Below, piece after piece: positions 34,120 to 45,712 of a stretch of 64,000 bases of DNA. How positions within the stretch are numbered: position 1 is the stretch's first letter; every line of letters begins with the position of its first letter. Location: positions 25,338,499-25,402,498 of the forward strand of contig NC_080704.1 of assembly GCF_030445035.2 (NCBI RefSeq), in the 5' to 3' direction. The notes beneath the pieces were generated by a model that saw only the letters and a program-made list of their open reading frames with translations, was not told the origin of the DNA and searched no databases. This DNA comes from Dasypus novemcinctus (taxonomy: Eukaryota; Chordata; Mammalia; Cingulata; Dasypodidae). A program made the translations under genes and the position numbers.

Positions 34120-35511
34120 AGGGAGGGCCTCAGTCTGGATTTCCAAGGAAGAAACTTCTTCTGAAGTGCAGGAACTCACCACCACCAGTGACGCCTCCAC
34201 CACAACCACTATGCCCTACCCACACCCAGCGTGACCCCAGAGCAGAAGAAGGAGCTATTTTACATGACTCAGTGAATTGTGGCTCCGGGCAAGTGCATCC
34301 TGGTTGCAGATGAGTTCACCAGAAGCATCCCCAAGTGGTGGCAGTCCATTGGCACCAAGAACACCAAGGAGAATTGGCGCTTCTATCACCAGCTGCTGTT
34401 GACCACCACTGACTGTGTGAACCCTGCATTGGTTGTGTCATCATCTTCATTGAAACGTTTTACCAGAAGACAGATGATGGGCATCCCTTCCCCCAAGTTA
34501 CCAAATCCAAGGGAGGCATTGTAGGCATCAAGGTAGACAAGAGCGTGGTACCCCTGGCAGGAACAATGGCAAAACCACCACCCAAGGGCTGAATGAGCTG
34601 TCTGAGCACTGTGCCCAGTACAAGAAAGATGGAGCTGACTTTGCCAAGTGATGCTGTGTGCTGAAGATCAGGGAGCATAATCCCTCTGCCCTTGCCATCA
34701 AGGAGAACACCAATGTGCTGGCCCACCATGCCAGCATCTGCCAGCAGAATAGCATCGTGCCCATCATGGAGCCAGAGATCCTCCCCAATGGGGACCATGA
34801 CTTGAAGCGCTGTCTGTATGTAACCAAGAAGGTGCTGGCTGCTGTTTATAAGGCTCTGAGTGACCACATCTACCTGGAAGGCAGTTTGCTGAAGCCCGAT
34901 ATGGTGACCCCAGGGCATGCCTGCACCCAGAAGTTTTCTTTTGAACAGATTGCTATGTCAGTTGTCACAGCACTGCACTGCACAGTGCCCCCTGCTGTCC
35001 CTGGAGTCACCTTCCTCTCTGGAGGCCAGTCTGAGGAGGAGGCATCCATCAACCTCAATGCCATCAACAAGTGCCCCCTGCCAAAGTTGTGGGCCCTGAC
35101 CTTCTCTTATAGCTGTGCCATGCAGACCTCTTCCCTGAAGGCCTGGAGTGGGAAGAAGAGAACCAGAAAGTTGCCCAGAAAGTGTGTGTCAAGCAAGCCC
35201 TGGCCAACAGCCTCATCTGCCAAGGAAAGTACACCCCAAGTGGTCAGGCCAGGGCTGCAGCTATCGAGTCCCTCTTCATCTCTAACCATGCCTACTGAGT
35301 GGAGGTGTTCTAAGGCTACCCCCTTGACACTCCAGACCCCTGCCCCCTCCTACACTCACTCTTGAGGAAGGGCCTCACCTGGGGTTCCAGGCTGTTCTTT
35401 CCCGTCACTCTCACCTCCTTTGTGACATTGGTGTATGGTGTTGTCTGTGTATGCTAACTCTATCACCCTTTCCAGCCCACTGCCAATATACAGCTATTTA
35501 AGAGGGGGAGG
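34120..35511 (+). pseudogene. ALDOA: Processed pseudogene of aldolase A, inserted in L1 ORF1
   Basis: Aldolase A splits fructose-1,6-bisphosphate in glycolysis. This copy has no introns: a 5' UTR-like lead, a start codon at 34211, a stop at 35296-35298 after NHAY-type codons, and about 200 bases of 3' UTR. Recognisable parts include [42 protein letters not shown] and GKYTPSGQA-type sequence in a shifted frame. The Schiff-base lysine codon (34892-34894) is kept, but the next Asn is Asp. A one-base loss near 34230, a TGA at 34273-34275 and more frameshifts disable it. AGAATAG occurs at 34113-34119 and 35512-35518, which looks like a short target duplication. No long A tail is visible. Confidence 0.93.
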
Positions 35512-37432
35512 AGAATAGAAAAAAATGATCAGTATCTCAGGGATTTGAGAGACATCACAAAGTGCACAAACATATGCATTCATGAGTGTCCCAGAAGGAA
35601 AAAAAAAGAAGGGAAAGGGGCAGAGCAAATATTTTGGGAAATAATGGCCAAAAACATCCCAACTCTTATGAAAGACAAATATACATGTGCAAGAAGCAGA
35701 ACATATTCCAAATATAAAAAATCCTAATAGACCTACTCTGAGACACATACTAATCAGAATGTCAAATGCCAAAGATTAAGAGATAATTCTGAAAACAACA
35801 AGAAACAAGCAATTCATTATATACAAGGGATCCTCAATAAGACTGAGTGCCAATTTCTTGGCAGAAATCATGGAGATGAGAAGGCAATGGTATGATAAAT
35901 TTAAGGTACTGAAAGAAAAAAATTGCCAGCCCAAAATTCGTTATCAGGCAAAACTGTCATTCAAAAATGAGAGAGTTTAAAATATTCACAGATAAAAAAC
36001 CCCAGAAAGTTAGTCAATAAAAAACCTGCCCTGCAAGAAATATTAAAAAGAAGTTCTGCAATTCAAAAGGAAAAAAAAAGAGAGAGTGGCTGGAGTAGTG
36101 TGAAGAAATGAAGATCTTCAGTACAGGTAATGAAAAGGGTGGCCCTGAATCTGTCTATTATTGTTAGTTATATGCTAACTTGTTTGTGGACATCTGTATA
36201 TTTGATTTAAACATTAAGCTGTTGAACTTAATCTTGACTAGAAATGCTTTTTAAATAAGCAATTTCTATCATGGAGATTTCAGGTAGAAAAATTAAATTT
36301 TGTTATGCTTAGAAAACAGTTTATGGAAATAACACGTACCATAAATGGTATACTGTTTACTAAAAAAACAAAACAAAACAATAATACTACATCCTCAATA
36401 CACAATTCTACTCATTAATGTCCATGAGTGTCAGAATAATAATGGACACATAAAATGTAAAGAGGTAATGTGAGAAAAACGACGTAAATAAGAGAAACAG
36501 AGCAGAGATAGGGAGCAGAGAATGTGTATGCTAATGAACTTAAATTGGAATCTTTTCAAATTAGTAGCTTATAGATGTAGGCTGTATAATACAAACCACA
36601 GGCTAACCACAAAGAACGTATTGAAAAATATATATGGAAATAAAAATGAGAAAGGGATCAGTCAGATCCATCACAAATGATCAACTATACAGAAAAGGAG
36701 GTTACAATAAAAGAAAAGAGAAACTAAAAAAACATATGATGCATAAAAATGGAAGGACAAGTGGCTGAAGTAAGTATTGCCTTTACAGTAATAAATATGA
36801 ATGTTAATGGACTAAACTCTCCAATCAAAAACACAGATTGGCAGAATGGATAAAAAACCATGATCCAACTGTATGATGTTTGAAAGCGACTCAATTTAGA
36901 TCCAAAGACAAAGAGATAGAAAATGAAAGGATGGGAAAAGATAATCTATGCACATAGAGATTAAAAAAAAGAGCTGAGTTAGTTATATTAGTAGTGACAA
37001 AAATAGATTTTAAGACAAAAGCTGTTATATGAGACAAACTACACCACAAATTAATAAAAGGATCAATTCACTGATAAAAAAATATAACAATTTTAAGTAG
37101 TTATGCACCTAACCACAGTGCCTCAAAATACATGAGGCAAAACCGAAGAGAGAAATAGACACATCTACAGTAACAGTTGGAGACTTCAATACACCACTCT
37201 AATCAATAGTAGAACATCTAGAAAGAAGATCAATAAGGAAAAAGAGTACTTGAATAATACAATAAATGAACTAGACCTAAAGACATATACAGAACATTGC
37301 ACCTCAAAACAGTAGGATATACATTATACTCAAGTGCACATGGATCATTCACCAGGAAGAGACCCCATGTTGGTTCACAAAACATGAGAGCTGGAAAATC
37401 AACAAATACATGGAAGTTACATAACACACTTT

Positions 37433-37844
37433 TTTAAAAAGATTTATTTATTTATTTATTTCTCTCCCCTCCCCCCATCCCGGTTGTCTGTTCTCTGTGT
37501 CTATTTGCTGCATCTTCTTCTTTGTCTGCTTCTGTTGTTATCAGTGGCACGGGAATCTGTGTTTCTTTTTGTTGCGTCATCTATTTCAGCTCTCCGTGTG
37601 GGTGGCACCATTCTTAGGCAGGCTGTACTTTCTTTCACGCTGGCCGGCTCTCCTTATGGGGTGCACTCCTTGTGCGTGAGTCTCCCCTACACGGGGGACA
37701 CCCCTGTATGGCAGGGCACTCTTTGTGCACATCAGCACTGCGCATGGGCCAGCTCCACATGGGTCAAGGGGGCCCGGGTTTTGAACCGTGGACCTCCCAT
37801 GTGGTAGACGGACGCCCTAACCACTAGGCAAAGTCTGCTTCCCA
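37433..37844 (-). mobile_element. DAS-SINE, minus strand (TSD acataacacacttt)
   Basis: A tail on the left (37433-37460), body, and tRNA-like head on the right (B box inverse near 37780, A box inverse near 37815-37830). A perfect 14-bp duplication ACATAACACACTTT lies at 37419-37432 and 37845-37858. The body is close to the copies at 8631 and 57964, which suggests the same younger subfamily. Confidence 0.95.
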
Positions 37845-38932
37845 ACATAACACACTTTAAACAATCAATGAGTCAAAGAAGAATTTTGATGGGAAATCAG
37901 CGTGTATCTCAAGACGAAGGAAAATGAGAACACAACATATCAAAACTTATGAGATGCATTGAAGGCAGTGCTGGGAGGGAAATTTATACCCCTAAATGCT
38001 TGCATTTAAAAAAAAGAAAGGGGGTAAAAGTAAAGACCTAAATGCACAACTGGAAGAACTAGAAAAAGAGAGTGCAGACTAAATCAAAAGCAAGCAGGAG
38101 GAAAGAAATTAAAGATTAAAGATTAAGATTAAAGCAGAAATAAATGAAATGGGAGAGAAAACAATAGATTGAATTAACAAAACCAAAAGATGGTTCTTTG
38201 AAAAGATTAATAAAATTCACAAATCCTTAGCTAGACTACCAAAGGAAAGAGAGAGAAGATGCAAATAAATAAAATCAGAAATGAGTGAGGGGACATGACA
38301 ACTGACTTCACAAAAATAAAATGGATCATAAGTGGATACTATAAACAACTTTATGTCAACTAATTAGACAGCTTAAATGAAATGGACAATTTCCCAGAAG
38401 CAAACAAACAACCTTCACTGACTATAGGAGAAAGAGAAGAACTCAACAGTCCATTCACAAGTAAAGAGATTGAATCAGTCATCAAAAACCTCCCAACAAA
38501 GAAAACCCAGGACCATATGGCCTCATAGATGAATTCTACCAATCATTCCAAAAATAACAAATACCAATCCTTTTCAAACTCTTCCAAAAAACTGAATAAC
38601 AAGGAACATTACCTAACTCATTCTATGAAGCCAATATCATCTTAACACCAAAGCCAGATAAAGATCCTACAAGAAAAGTAAATTACAGACCAATCTCTCC
38701 AATGAACTTAGATGCAAAAATCCTCAATAAAATGCTTGCAAATTGAATCCAACAATACATTAAACAAATTATACACCATGATCAAGTGGGTTATCCCCCC
38801 AGGTATGCAATAGTGATTTAATGTAAGAAAATAAATTAATGTAATACACCACATTAACAAAAGGAAGGGAAAATACCACATGATCATCTCAATTGATACA
38901 GAAAAGGCATTTGATGAAATGTAGCATCTTTT

Positions 38933-39365
38933 CATTTTTTTTTTTTAGGATTTATTTTATTTATTTCTTCCCACCCACCTCCATTGTCTGCTTTCTGTGT
39001 CCATTCGCTGTGTGTTTTTCTGTGTCTGCTTGTATTCTCATTAGGTGTCACTGGGAACTGATCCTGGGACCTTCCAGAGTTGGAGAGAGATGACCATTCT
39101 CTTGTGCCACCTCAGCTCCCTGGTCTGCTGAGTCTCTTATTGTGTCTCCTCTGTGTTTCTTTTCATTGTGTCATCTTGCTATGCCAGCTCTCCATGTGGA
39201 CCAGCACTCCTGCGTGAGGCAGTACTCTGCGCAGGCCAGCACTCCACGTGGGGCAACTTGCCACACAGGCCAGCTGGCCCTCACCAGGAGGCCTCGGGCA
39301 TCGAACCCTGAACCTTCTATATGGTAGATGGGAGCCCAACTGCTTGAGCCACATCCAATTCCGCC
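38933..39365 (-). mobile_element. DAS-SINE, second subfamily, minus strand (TSD agcatcYttt)
   Basis: The copy has the A tail left and the tRNA-like head right, but its body differs from the 37433 copy: it contains 'ggtgtcactgggaactgatcc' and 'ccagctggccctcaccaggaggcc'. The same body type is seen at 45111 and 51733. AGCATCTTTT (38923-38932) and AGCATCCTTT (39366-39375) flank it. Confidence 0.92.
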
Positions 39366-40166
39366 AGCATCCTTTTTTGATAAAAACACTTAGAAAAGTA
39401 GGAATAGAAGGAAACTTCCTCAACACGATAAAGGGCATATATGACAAAGCCACAGCTAACATCATACTGAGTGATGAAAGCCTAAAAATTCCTCTAAGAT
39501 AGAGAACAAGACAAGGATACCTGCTGTCTAGCCAGAGCAGTAAGGCAAGAAAAAGAAATAAAAGGTATCAAAATTGGAAAGGAAGAAATAAAACTTTCAC
39601 AATTTACAGATGACATGATCTTAAATATAAAAAGCCCTAAAAAAAATCTGTAACAAAGCTACCATAGCTAATAAGTTCAGCAAAGCGGTGGGATATAAGA
39701 TCAACACTCAAAAATCAGTATTGTTTCTATACACTAATCATGAGCAATCGGAGGAGGAAATAACAAAAAATTCAATTTAGAATAGCAACTAAAAGAAATA
39801 TCTAGGAATAAATTTAAGGATATAAAGGAATTTTACACAGAAAATTATAAAACAGTGCTAAAAAATCGAAGACCTTGTTGATGAATTGGAAGACTAAATA
39901 TCGTTAAATTTCAATTCTACCCAATTTGATTTACAGGTTCAATGTGATCCCAATAGAAGTATCAACAGCCTTTTTTTTTAAGTAATGGAAAAGCCAATTA
40001 TCAAACTTATTTGGAAGGGAAAGGGGCTGCAAATATAAAAACAACTTGAAAAATAAGAATGAATTTGGAGTACTAATCTGCTACCTGACTTTAAAGCATA
40101 TTACAAAGCTACAGGGGTCCAAACTGCATGGTATTGGTATAAGGATAAACTTATTGTCAAATGAAC

Positions 40167-40383
40167 AAGAGCAGCCCAGGGCGAAGTGCAGCCTGCCCAG
40201 GAATGGCGCCGCACACACGGAGAGCTGACACAGCAAGATGACACAACAAAATGAGACACAGATTCCAGGTGCTGCTGACAAGAATAAAAGCGGACACAGA
40301 AGAACACATAGCTAATGGACAAAGACAGCAGACAACTGGGTGGGGGCGGGGAAGGCGAGAGAAAAAAATATCTTAAAAAAAAA
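40167..40383 (+). mobile_element. DAS-SINE, 5'-truncated, plus strand
   Basis: The copy starts inside the body ('cccagggcgaagtgcagcctgcccagg'), continues through 'acacagcaagatgacacaac', and ends in an A tail (40374-40383). The tRNA-like head is missing. Confidence 0.88.
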
Positions 40384-40757
40384 GAGTTCAGAAATAGACC
40401 CACATATCTACAGGCAACTGATATTTGACAAGGCGGCCACGTCCACTCACCTGAGACAGAATAGTTTCTTCAACAAATGGTGATGGAGAATTGGAAATTC
40501 ATGTCCAAAGAATGAAAGAGGATCCCTATCTCACAACCTATACAAAAATTAACTCAAGATGGACCAAAGACCTAAATATAAGAGACAAGACCATTAAACA
40601 CCTAGAAGAAATGTATGGAAGCATCTTTGAAATCTTGTTGTTGGCAACAGTTTCATAAACCTTACACCTTTACATGAGCAATGAAAGAAAAATTAGATAA
40701 ATGGGACCTTCTTAAAATTAAAAATTTTGGCACTTCAAAGAAGTTTGTCAAGAAAGT

Positions 40758-42406
40758 GAAAAGAGGATGGGGGATTAGTAAGTCACAGGATCCACGTCTC
40801 TCAGAGAAAAACAGCTAGAGGACAGGCAAAAATGGCCTGAAGAAAAGTTTTACAGTTTAGGGCACTAAGGGAAGGGCTGCCAAAGAGCACCATCTGCTAG
40901 CTGAACAAGTAAGTGCCTGTGAATAAATTAAAAGTCAATAAATAAGAGAAGCTTTTGTGGCTCTTTACAGTCTTCCTCCCCAAGGCCCTTGGAAGTGGGT
41001 CTGCAAACTGTTACTGGGTCCATGGACCAGATATGAGGAACCAAACAGGGATAATACTAAAGAACTAGAATAGGTTGAGCCAAGTGTCAAATAATAGCAG
41101 TAACACACAGCCTCCTACCAGGAAATCTCCACACAAGAGAGAAATTGAGCATGAGTAAACTAACCATCATAATCAGATGCCTAGATACCAGGAAAATATT
41201 ACAAGCCATGCTAAGAAAGTGGAAGATATGCCCCAAACCAAGGAATATATCTAAGTCCCAAATGAGACAGGATTTGAGACAACTAACAAAAGAGGTTCAT
41301 ATAAATCTTCTAAATCAAATTGATGAGTTGAAAGCCAATATGACTAAAGAGGTAAAGGACATTAAGAGGACACAGGGTGACCATAAAAAAGAATTTGACA
41401 ACCTGAATAGAAAAATAACAGAGCCTGTAAGAATAAAGGACATAATAGTGTTATCAAGATCATATTAGAGGCATACAACAGCAAACTTGAAATGACAGAA
41501 GAAGGAATAAGTGAGATAGAAAAATAAGTGATACACAAGACAGAACAACTGAAATTGAATAGAGAGAAGAGAGAAAGGAAAGTATGGAAAAATTGTGCAG
41601 GAGCTCAGGAAATTGAATGACAACCCAAAGCACAACAACATACGTGTCATGGGAGTTCCAGAAGGAAGGGAAAAGGGGCAGAAAGAGTATGTGAGGAAAT
41701 AATGGCTGAAAATTTCCCAACTCTCATGAAAGAAATGAATTTACATGTTCAAAAAACACAGAGTAGCCCAATCAGAATAAATCGAAATAGATCTACTCCA
41801 AGACACATACTACTTAGAATGTCAATCATCAAAGATAAAGAGAATATTTTGAGAGGAGTAAGGAATGAGCAAACCATCTCATACAAAAGACACCCAATAA
41901 AACTTAGTGTGGATTTCTCATCAGAAACCATGGAGGTGACACTACAGAGCATACTGAAAGAGAAAAACTGCCAGCTGAGATTATTTATCAAGCAAAATTG
42001 CCCTTCAAATATGAAAGTGAGTTTAAAATATTCACAAATAAACAGAAACTAAGAGACTTCATGAAAAAGAGCTGGCTTTGCAGGATCAACCACGCAAAAA
42101 ATATTTTTTTCTATACACTATACACTAGTCATAAGCAATTGGAGGAAATCAAGGAAAAAATTCCCTTACATCTACAGCCAACTAGTTTTGACAAACTTAC
42201 CAAGTCCACATTACTGGGGCACAACAGTCTCCAGCAGTGGTGCTGGGAGAACTGGATATAACAAAAAGAATGAAAGTGGACCCCTACCTCACTCTGTATA
42301 CAAGAATCAATCCAAAATGGATCAAACACTTACATATAAAAGCCAGGACCATAAAATGTTAGAAAAAAATGTAGGAAAATATCTTCAGGATCTTGTGGTA
42401 GCTGGT
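40758..42406 (+). mobile_element. L1, plus strand: 5' UTR, ORF1, and a jump to late ORF2
   Basis: The 5' UTR (40758-41140) contains 'gagaaaaacagctagaggacaggc', which recurs inverted at 43290-43330. ORF1 runs from about 41145 to 42060. At about 42085 it switches to ORF2 C-terminal sequence ('tatacactagtcataagcaattgg', then 'tggtgctgggagaactggatat'), so most of ORF2 is deleted. An LTR cuts the end at 42406. Confidence 0.82.
41145..42060 (+). pseudogene. L1 ORF1, plus strand, broken
   Basis: The N-terminal coiled coil is in 41145-41468 (QMRQDLRQLTKEVHINLLNQ, then DIKRTQGDHKKEFDNLNRKI), closely matching the ORF1 at 2051-2317. The RNA-recognition and C-terminal domains are in 41702-42052 (QSSPIRINRNRSTPRHILL, then EKNCQLRLFIKQNCP). 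A stop-rich stretch at 41460-41640 breaks the frame. Confidence 0.83.
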
Positions 42407-42785
42407 TGTATTAGTCAGTCAAAGGGGTGCTGATGCAAAATACCAGAAATCAGTTGGTTTTTATAAAGGGTATTTCTTTGGAGTAGGAGCTTACAGATAC
42501 CAGGCCATAGAGCATAAGTTAATTCTCTCACCAAAGTCTGTTATCATGTGTTGGCACAAGATGGCTACTGATATCTGTGAGGATTCAGGCTTCCTGGGTT
42601 CCTCCCTTCCTCAGGCTTCTTTTTTCTGGACTCAAGGTTTCTCTCTTCCTGGGGCTTGCTTCTGTTTCCTCTGTGAGCTTACTTTAGGGCTCTAGCTTAA
42701 GGCTTCAGCATCAAACTCCAACATCACAACTCCAATATCAAAAACCCTCAACTTTGTCCTTTGCCATGCCTTTTATCTGTGATTA
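42407..42785 (-). mobile_element. Truncated MaLR-like LTR, minus strand
   Basis: It starts TGTATTAGTCAGTCAAAGGGG and follows the order of the LTRs at 16735 and 17626 up to 'ccatgccttttatctgtga', where it stops. About a third of the LTR is missing on the right, and no duplication can be found. It inserted in L1 ORF2. Confidence 0.78.
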
Positions 42786-43350
42786 AGTAATCAAATAAAC
42801 CTCTGAATCCAATATAATCTCATATGCCCAGAGGAAAAGACTAGTTTACTCTGCATCCTCAACAACCAGACCCAGTCAGTAGGGAGGGTGATTGAAGTGG
42901 TTCGATCTTTATAGTCCCCCACTGGCTCCCAGGGCAAAAAATGGTGCAGTGCCCCCTGCCCCCCAGCCTCAAAGTGCCCATGGGATACAGCAGACCAAAT
43001 TTGCTGGCCAAAAGCTGAATCAGCCTTAGGCTGCATCCCTCTCTCTCTGGATTCTTAGAGAGGTGTATCCCTGGGACCCCCTCTACAGTAGGCACATGCC
43101 AGAGAATTCAAAACTATCTGCTAGGAGGATGGGGGGTGGGGTGTCAGCAGCTGTTGCTGCAGCTTCTACTCTCATGGTCTTTCCACCGCTATTCTTTTCC
43201 TATGCCCCTCTCTCTTCTTGGTGGTGTCTAGCCTTCCCCTGGTGTCCTAAGCCCCAGAACATGTTTTCCAGGCTGTTTCTGCCTGTCCTCTAGCTATTTT
43301 TCTGTGAGAGAAGTGAGTCCTGTGTCTCTCTAATCAAACATCTTCCTAGA
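42786..43350 (-). mobile_element. L1 5' UTR fragment, minus strand
   Basis: Read on the minus strand it begins near 43340 with a 'ctctcacagaaaaatagctagaggacaggcag' stretch that matches the plus-strand L1 5' UTR at 40795-40835. The rest is GC-richer and lacks coding sequence. It is therefore in inverted orientation to the L1 beginning at 40758. Confidence 0.6.
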
Positions 43351-43352
43351 AG

Positions 43353-43738
43353 TATCCTTTGCATATTTTATTTTATTTTTATTTTTAAATTACCCCCTCT
43401 TGCGGCTTTTTGCATGCTGTCTGCTCTCTGTGTCCATTTGCTCTATATTCTTCTGTATCTGTATTTATTTTATTTTATTTCCCCTCCCCCCTTACGGCTT
43501 GCTTGCTGTCTGCTCTCTGTGTCCATTTGCTGTGGGCTCTTCTGTGTTCTCGCTTGTCTCCCTTCTTTTTTGTTGCGTCACCTTGCTGATTCAGAACTCT
43601 GCTGTGTCTGTGGGCTGGGCGGTGCTCCACAGTGTACGGGGCGAGCCTGCCTTCACAAGGAGGCCCCGGGACGCTAACCAAGGGACTCCCATATGGTAGA
43701 CAGGAGCTCATCTGATTGAGCCACAGCCGCTTTCCTAT
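43353..43738 (-). mobile_element. DAS-SINE with duplicated tail, minus strand
   Basis: The tRNA-like head is on the right (43660-43738) and the A tail on the left. The tail-proximal block 'tgctgtctgctctctgtgtccatttgct' type occurs twice (about 43415-43442 and 43504-43531), separated by another A/T-rich tail. This suggests a truncated SINE inserted in the tail of another, or a local duplication. Confidence 0.83.
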
Positions 43739-43739
43739 A

Positions 43740-45712
43740 TATTTTGTTTTTAGAAAAATATTATACTCCACATAACCAAATTTCTTTATCAGGTATGCTG
43801 TTTTACTCTGAAGCTTCTCTGAAAGTACATGGCCTGCTAGTTGCAGGCCAAAGCTTCCTCTTCAGAAAAAAGTGGGGGTGTAGAAAGAGGAAGAACTTTA
43901 CATGAGAAGCAAGGCAAGTATATGACTTTGCTCTACCTGTCAATTAACACAATCCTGATGAGAAGTAAAGATGGGATACAGTCAGGTGTTCTGACAGACA
44001 GGGCCTTTTGAACATCTTGAAAATTATATAGCTAGATACTTTCATAGGATATAAATGTATTATTATTTTTTGCCATAGGTATGTTTTCTGGATAGATAGA
44101 GGCCAACACAGTATATAACAAAATATTAAACTTCCATCCTGGGAAACACCTGTTACTTTCTCAAATAATATGGCAAAAGAAAAAAAAACAAACCCCTGGA
44201 ATATGTAAGTCTTACCTAATAAAAGAAAACAGGCCAATAAGTCAAGCCCTTGATCTTAATGTTTGCAATTTATGAACCCTATTCCTGTAATAATGAAACT
44301 AAGCCTAAGTATAATTAATGCCTAAGAGTTACCTTCTTAAAACCCTCTTGTTACTCAAGTGTAGTCTCTCTCTAAGCCAAACTCTGAAAATAAACTCACT
44401 ACCTTTTCCCTGATGTGGGACACCACTCCCAGGGATGAGCCTCCCTAAAACTGAGGGATTATTACCAAGTATTAATCAGTGATGCCTTTGGAGATAAACC
44501 TTGGTCAAAAGGGGGAGATATTGAATAAAATCGAATTTTTATGGCTAAGAGATTTCAACGTGAATTGGAAGGTCATTTCAGAGGTTATGCTTATATAGGT
44601 CTCAGCCAGACTTCACAAACTACCAGTCAACAAAGCCACCTGAGGGCCCTAGGGATATCAAGACACCACAGGCAAGCCACATGGCCTCAGGAAATCAACA
44701 CCCCCTCAGCACGCCCTATCTGGGAATATATAAATATCTGTTTCCCCTATATAGTATATAGGCATGTATATGTAAAGGATTCTTCTACTCCTTTTATCTG
44801 AACCTATAATTTTCAATATATCTGTTAAATATATTTCTCAGAGACTTAAAGTCTTCAGATTGTTTATATGCTCTTGAGCCCTGAATCCTAGCAGATACTT
44901 GGCCAACTCCTACTCCCTACTTCTTTCAGACTTGCCCTGGACATCTAACAAAACAACAATGATGGACCAGTCCCACCCCAAAAGCAAGGAGTATCTTCCT
45001 TGCTTTTGCAAAACAGCTCCATTCTGCAGCACTATAATATCTACATCCCTCCTCAGCCTGAAGTAGTCAGAGCAGACATCATCACAAATCCCATCAAGAT
45101 TAAGGAATGAGGGAAGTGGATGTGGCTCAAGTAACTGGGCTCCTGTCTACCATATGGGACATCCAGGGTTTGATTCCTGGGATCCCCTGGTGAAGGCAAG
45201 CTGGCCTGCATGGCAAGCTGAACTGAGTGGAGTGCCGGCCTGTGCAGCAAGCTAACTTGAGCAGAGTTCTGGCCTGAGCAGAGTGTTGGCCTGCCCAGGA
45301 GTGCTGGCCCACATGGCAAGCTGGCCTGAGCAGAGAGCTGACACAGCAAGATGACACAACAAAAAGAGACACAGAGGAGAGACAATAAGAGATGCAGCAG
45401 ACCAGGGAGCTGAGGTGGCACAAGAGATTGAGCACCTCTCTCCCACTCCAGGAGGTCCCAGGATTGTTCCCCAGTGCCTCCTAAAGAGAAGACAAGCACA
45501 CACAGAAGAACACACAGTGAATGGACACAGAGAGCAGACAATGAAGGATTGGGGGGGGGGCGGAATAAATAAAATAAATCTTTAAAAAAATTAAGGAATG
45601 AACCAAAATGGGGGAGAGGAGTGTAACCACTGACCAAAATATATTTATTCTTGTGTTAATTGAGCATCTTGTAACCTTGATATAAAAAATAAATTTTTAA
45701 ATTTAAAAAAGC
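43740..45712 (+). mobile_element. Long L1 3' UTR, plus strand
   Basis: This is the plus-strand counterpart of 19546-20965. It starts near 'cataaccaaatttc', includes 'gtatgttttctggatagata', the 'gggacaccactcccagggatgagcctccc' block and a TATA-like 'gaatatataaatatc' (44723-44737), and ends A/T-rich at 45685-45710. A DAS-SINE is inserted at 45111-45589. No L1 coding sequence is attached upstream. Confidence 0.7.
45111..45589 (+). mobile_element. DAS-SINE, second subfamily, plus strand (TSD attaaggaatga)
   Basis: Head with A box 'tggctcaagtaactggg' and B box 'gggtttgattcc', the longer body type with 'ctggcctg' repeats, then 'ggtcccaggattg' and an A tail. A perfect 12-bp duplication ATTAAGGAATGA lies at 45099-45110 and 45590-45601. 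The body carries a tandem series of 'gctggcc' motifs (45188-45330). Confidence 0.95.

Larger units (their letters stand above)
34005..40757 (+). mobile_element. Long L1, plus strand (ORF1 partial, ORF2), with pseudogene and SINE insertions
   Basis: The order is ORF1 (34010-34119 and 35512-36040), inter-ORF spacer (36060-36775), ORF2 from about 36776 to 40757, with the 3' end missing. Interruptions are an ALDOA pseudogene (34120-35511) and DAS-SINEs (37433-37844, 38933-39365, 40167-40383). It is truncated on the left within ORF1. At 40757 it joins another L1's 5' region. Confidence 0.85.
36776..40757 (+). pseudogene. L1 ORF2, plus strand, broken
   Basis: ORF2 starts with 'acagtaataaatatgaatg' (TVINMNVN-like) near 36785. 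The endonuclease part runs to about 37430, the linker region to about 38300, reverse transcriptase to about 39700 and the C-terminal part to 40757. The catalytic motif reads FTDD (39603-39614) in place of FADD. Three DAS-SINEs interrupt it. Many stops show long inactivity. Confidence 0.83.

Noticed and set aside
34658-35365. 235-codon frame as a candidate aldolase gene
   Set aside because: It starts mid-protein, lacks the N-terminal third in frame, is shifted at the C-terminus, and the locus has no introns and is embedded in L1; it is a processed pseudogene.
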